Assembly (NCBI RefSeq): GCF_051960575.1
Contig: NZ_JBQCEE010000116.1
Coordinates: 1 to 12,042, forward strand
Length of the DNA: 12,042 nt
Direction: 5' to 3'
Origin: JBQCEE01 sp051960575
GTDB lineage: Bacteria > Actinomycetota > Actinomycetes > Mycobacteriales > Jatrophihabitantaceae
Of the stretch, positions 11,940-12,042 are shown one piece after another; the stretch's first letter is position 1; every line of letters begins with the position of its first letter. Position numbers and translations under genes: made by a program. Under the pieces are notes generated by a model. It was not told where the DNA came from. It searched no databases and saw nothing but the letters and a program-made list of their open reading frames with translations.

Positions 11940-12042
11940 CCCCCCCCCCCCCCAAAAAGGGGTGGGGAAAAGGGAGCAAAACAGGGGTGTGGGGCAAAAA
12001 AAAAAAAAAGGCGAGCTTCAGGTTTTGTTTGGGGCCGTATGG
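11940..12042. other. Low-complexity tail, probably sequencing or assembly artefact
   Basis: Right after the last gene the sequence becomes 14 C (11940-11953), then short runs of A and G, then 14 A (11996-12009) and a T/G-rich end. Such homopolymers are unlike everything else in the window. I find no gene or terminator here. A genuine contig terminus with poor base quality is the simplest explanation. Confidence 0.75.

Overview
The window looks like an ordinary chromosomal stretch from a high-GC actinobacterium (Actinomycetota). This rests on strong G/C preference at third codon positions, frequent GTG starts, an F420-type luciferase-like oxidoreductase, a DUF5313-like membrane protein and several start codons with leaderless-type promoters. 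The genus cannot be named from the sequence. No phage, transposon, CRISPR array or defence island is visible.

Layout. Positions 1-588 hold no convincing gene. A CAT-anticodon tRNA lies on the minus strand at 589-665. A secreted protein with three cysteine-containing Ig-like repeats follows (860-2020), closed by a 16-bp perfect hairpin. A coiled-coil protein of unknown function (2109-2990) converges on an AraC-family regulator (2994-3983, minus). That regulator is divergent from an Rv3520c-type LLM oxidoreductase (4099-5124), and the gap between them contains a perfect 8-8-8 inverted repeat. Next comes a MarR repressor (5182-5658) whose stop overlaps the start of a ClC-type chloride transporter (5655-6932). 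A near-perfect 31-bp palindrome lies just upstream of this pair.

A cytochrome P450 (6990-8342), an atypical NAD(P)-binding SDR (8389-9285) and a CPBP-family membrane protein (9320-10033) follow in one direction. A PlsC-type acyltransferase (10049-10651, minus) converges on them. A 49-residue putative zinc-binding protein (10836-10985) converges on a DUF5313-like membrane protein (10987-11403, minus). The last gene is an OhrR-type peroxide sensor (11457-11927) with two CCAA-N3-TTGG palindromes at its promoter. From about 11940 the sequence turns into homopolymer runs and is probably low-quality contig-end sequence.

How it works together. There are three likely local regulatory circuits: AraC with the LLM oxidoreductase, MarR with the ClC transporter, and OhrR with an expected ohr gene that would lie beyond the window. 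Five starts (2109, 5182, 8389, 10651, 11457) sit exactly six bases after a hexamer that resembles TANNNT to varying degrees, the arrangement expected of leaderless mRNAs. I do not see a clearly new biological system. The best leads are the operator architectures, the small cysteine protein and the ClC protein that lacks the usual proton-pathway glutamate.
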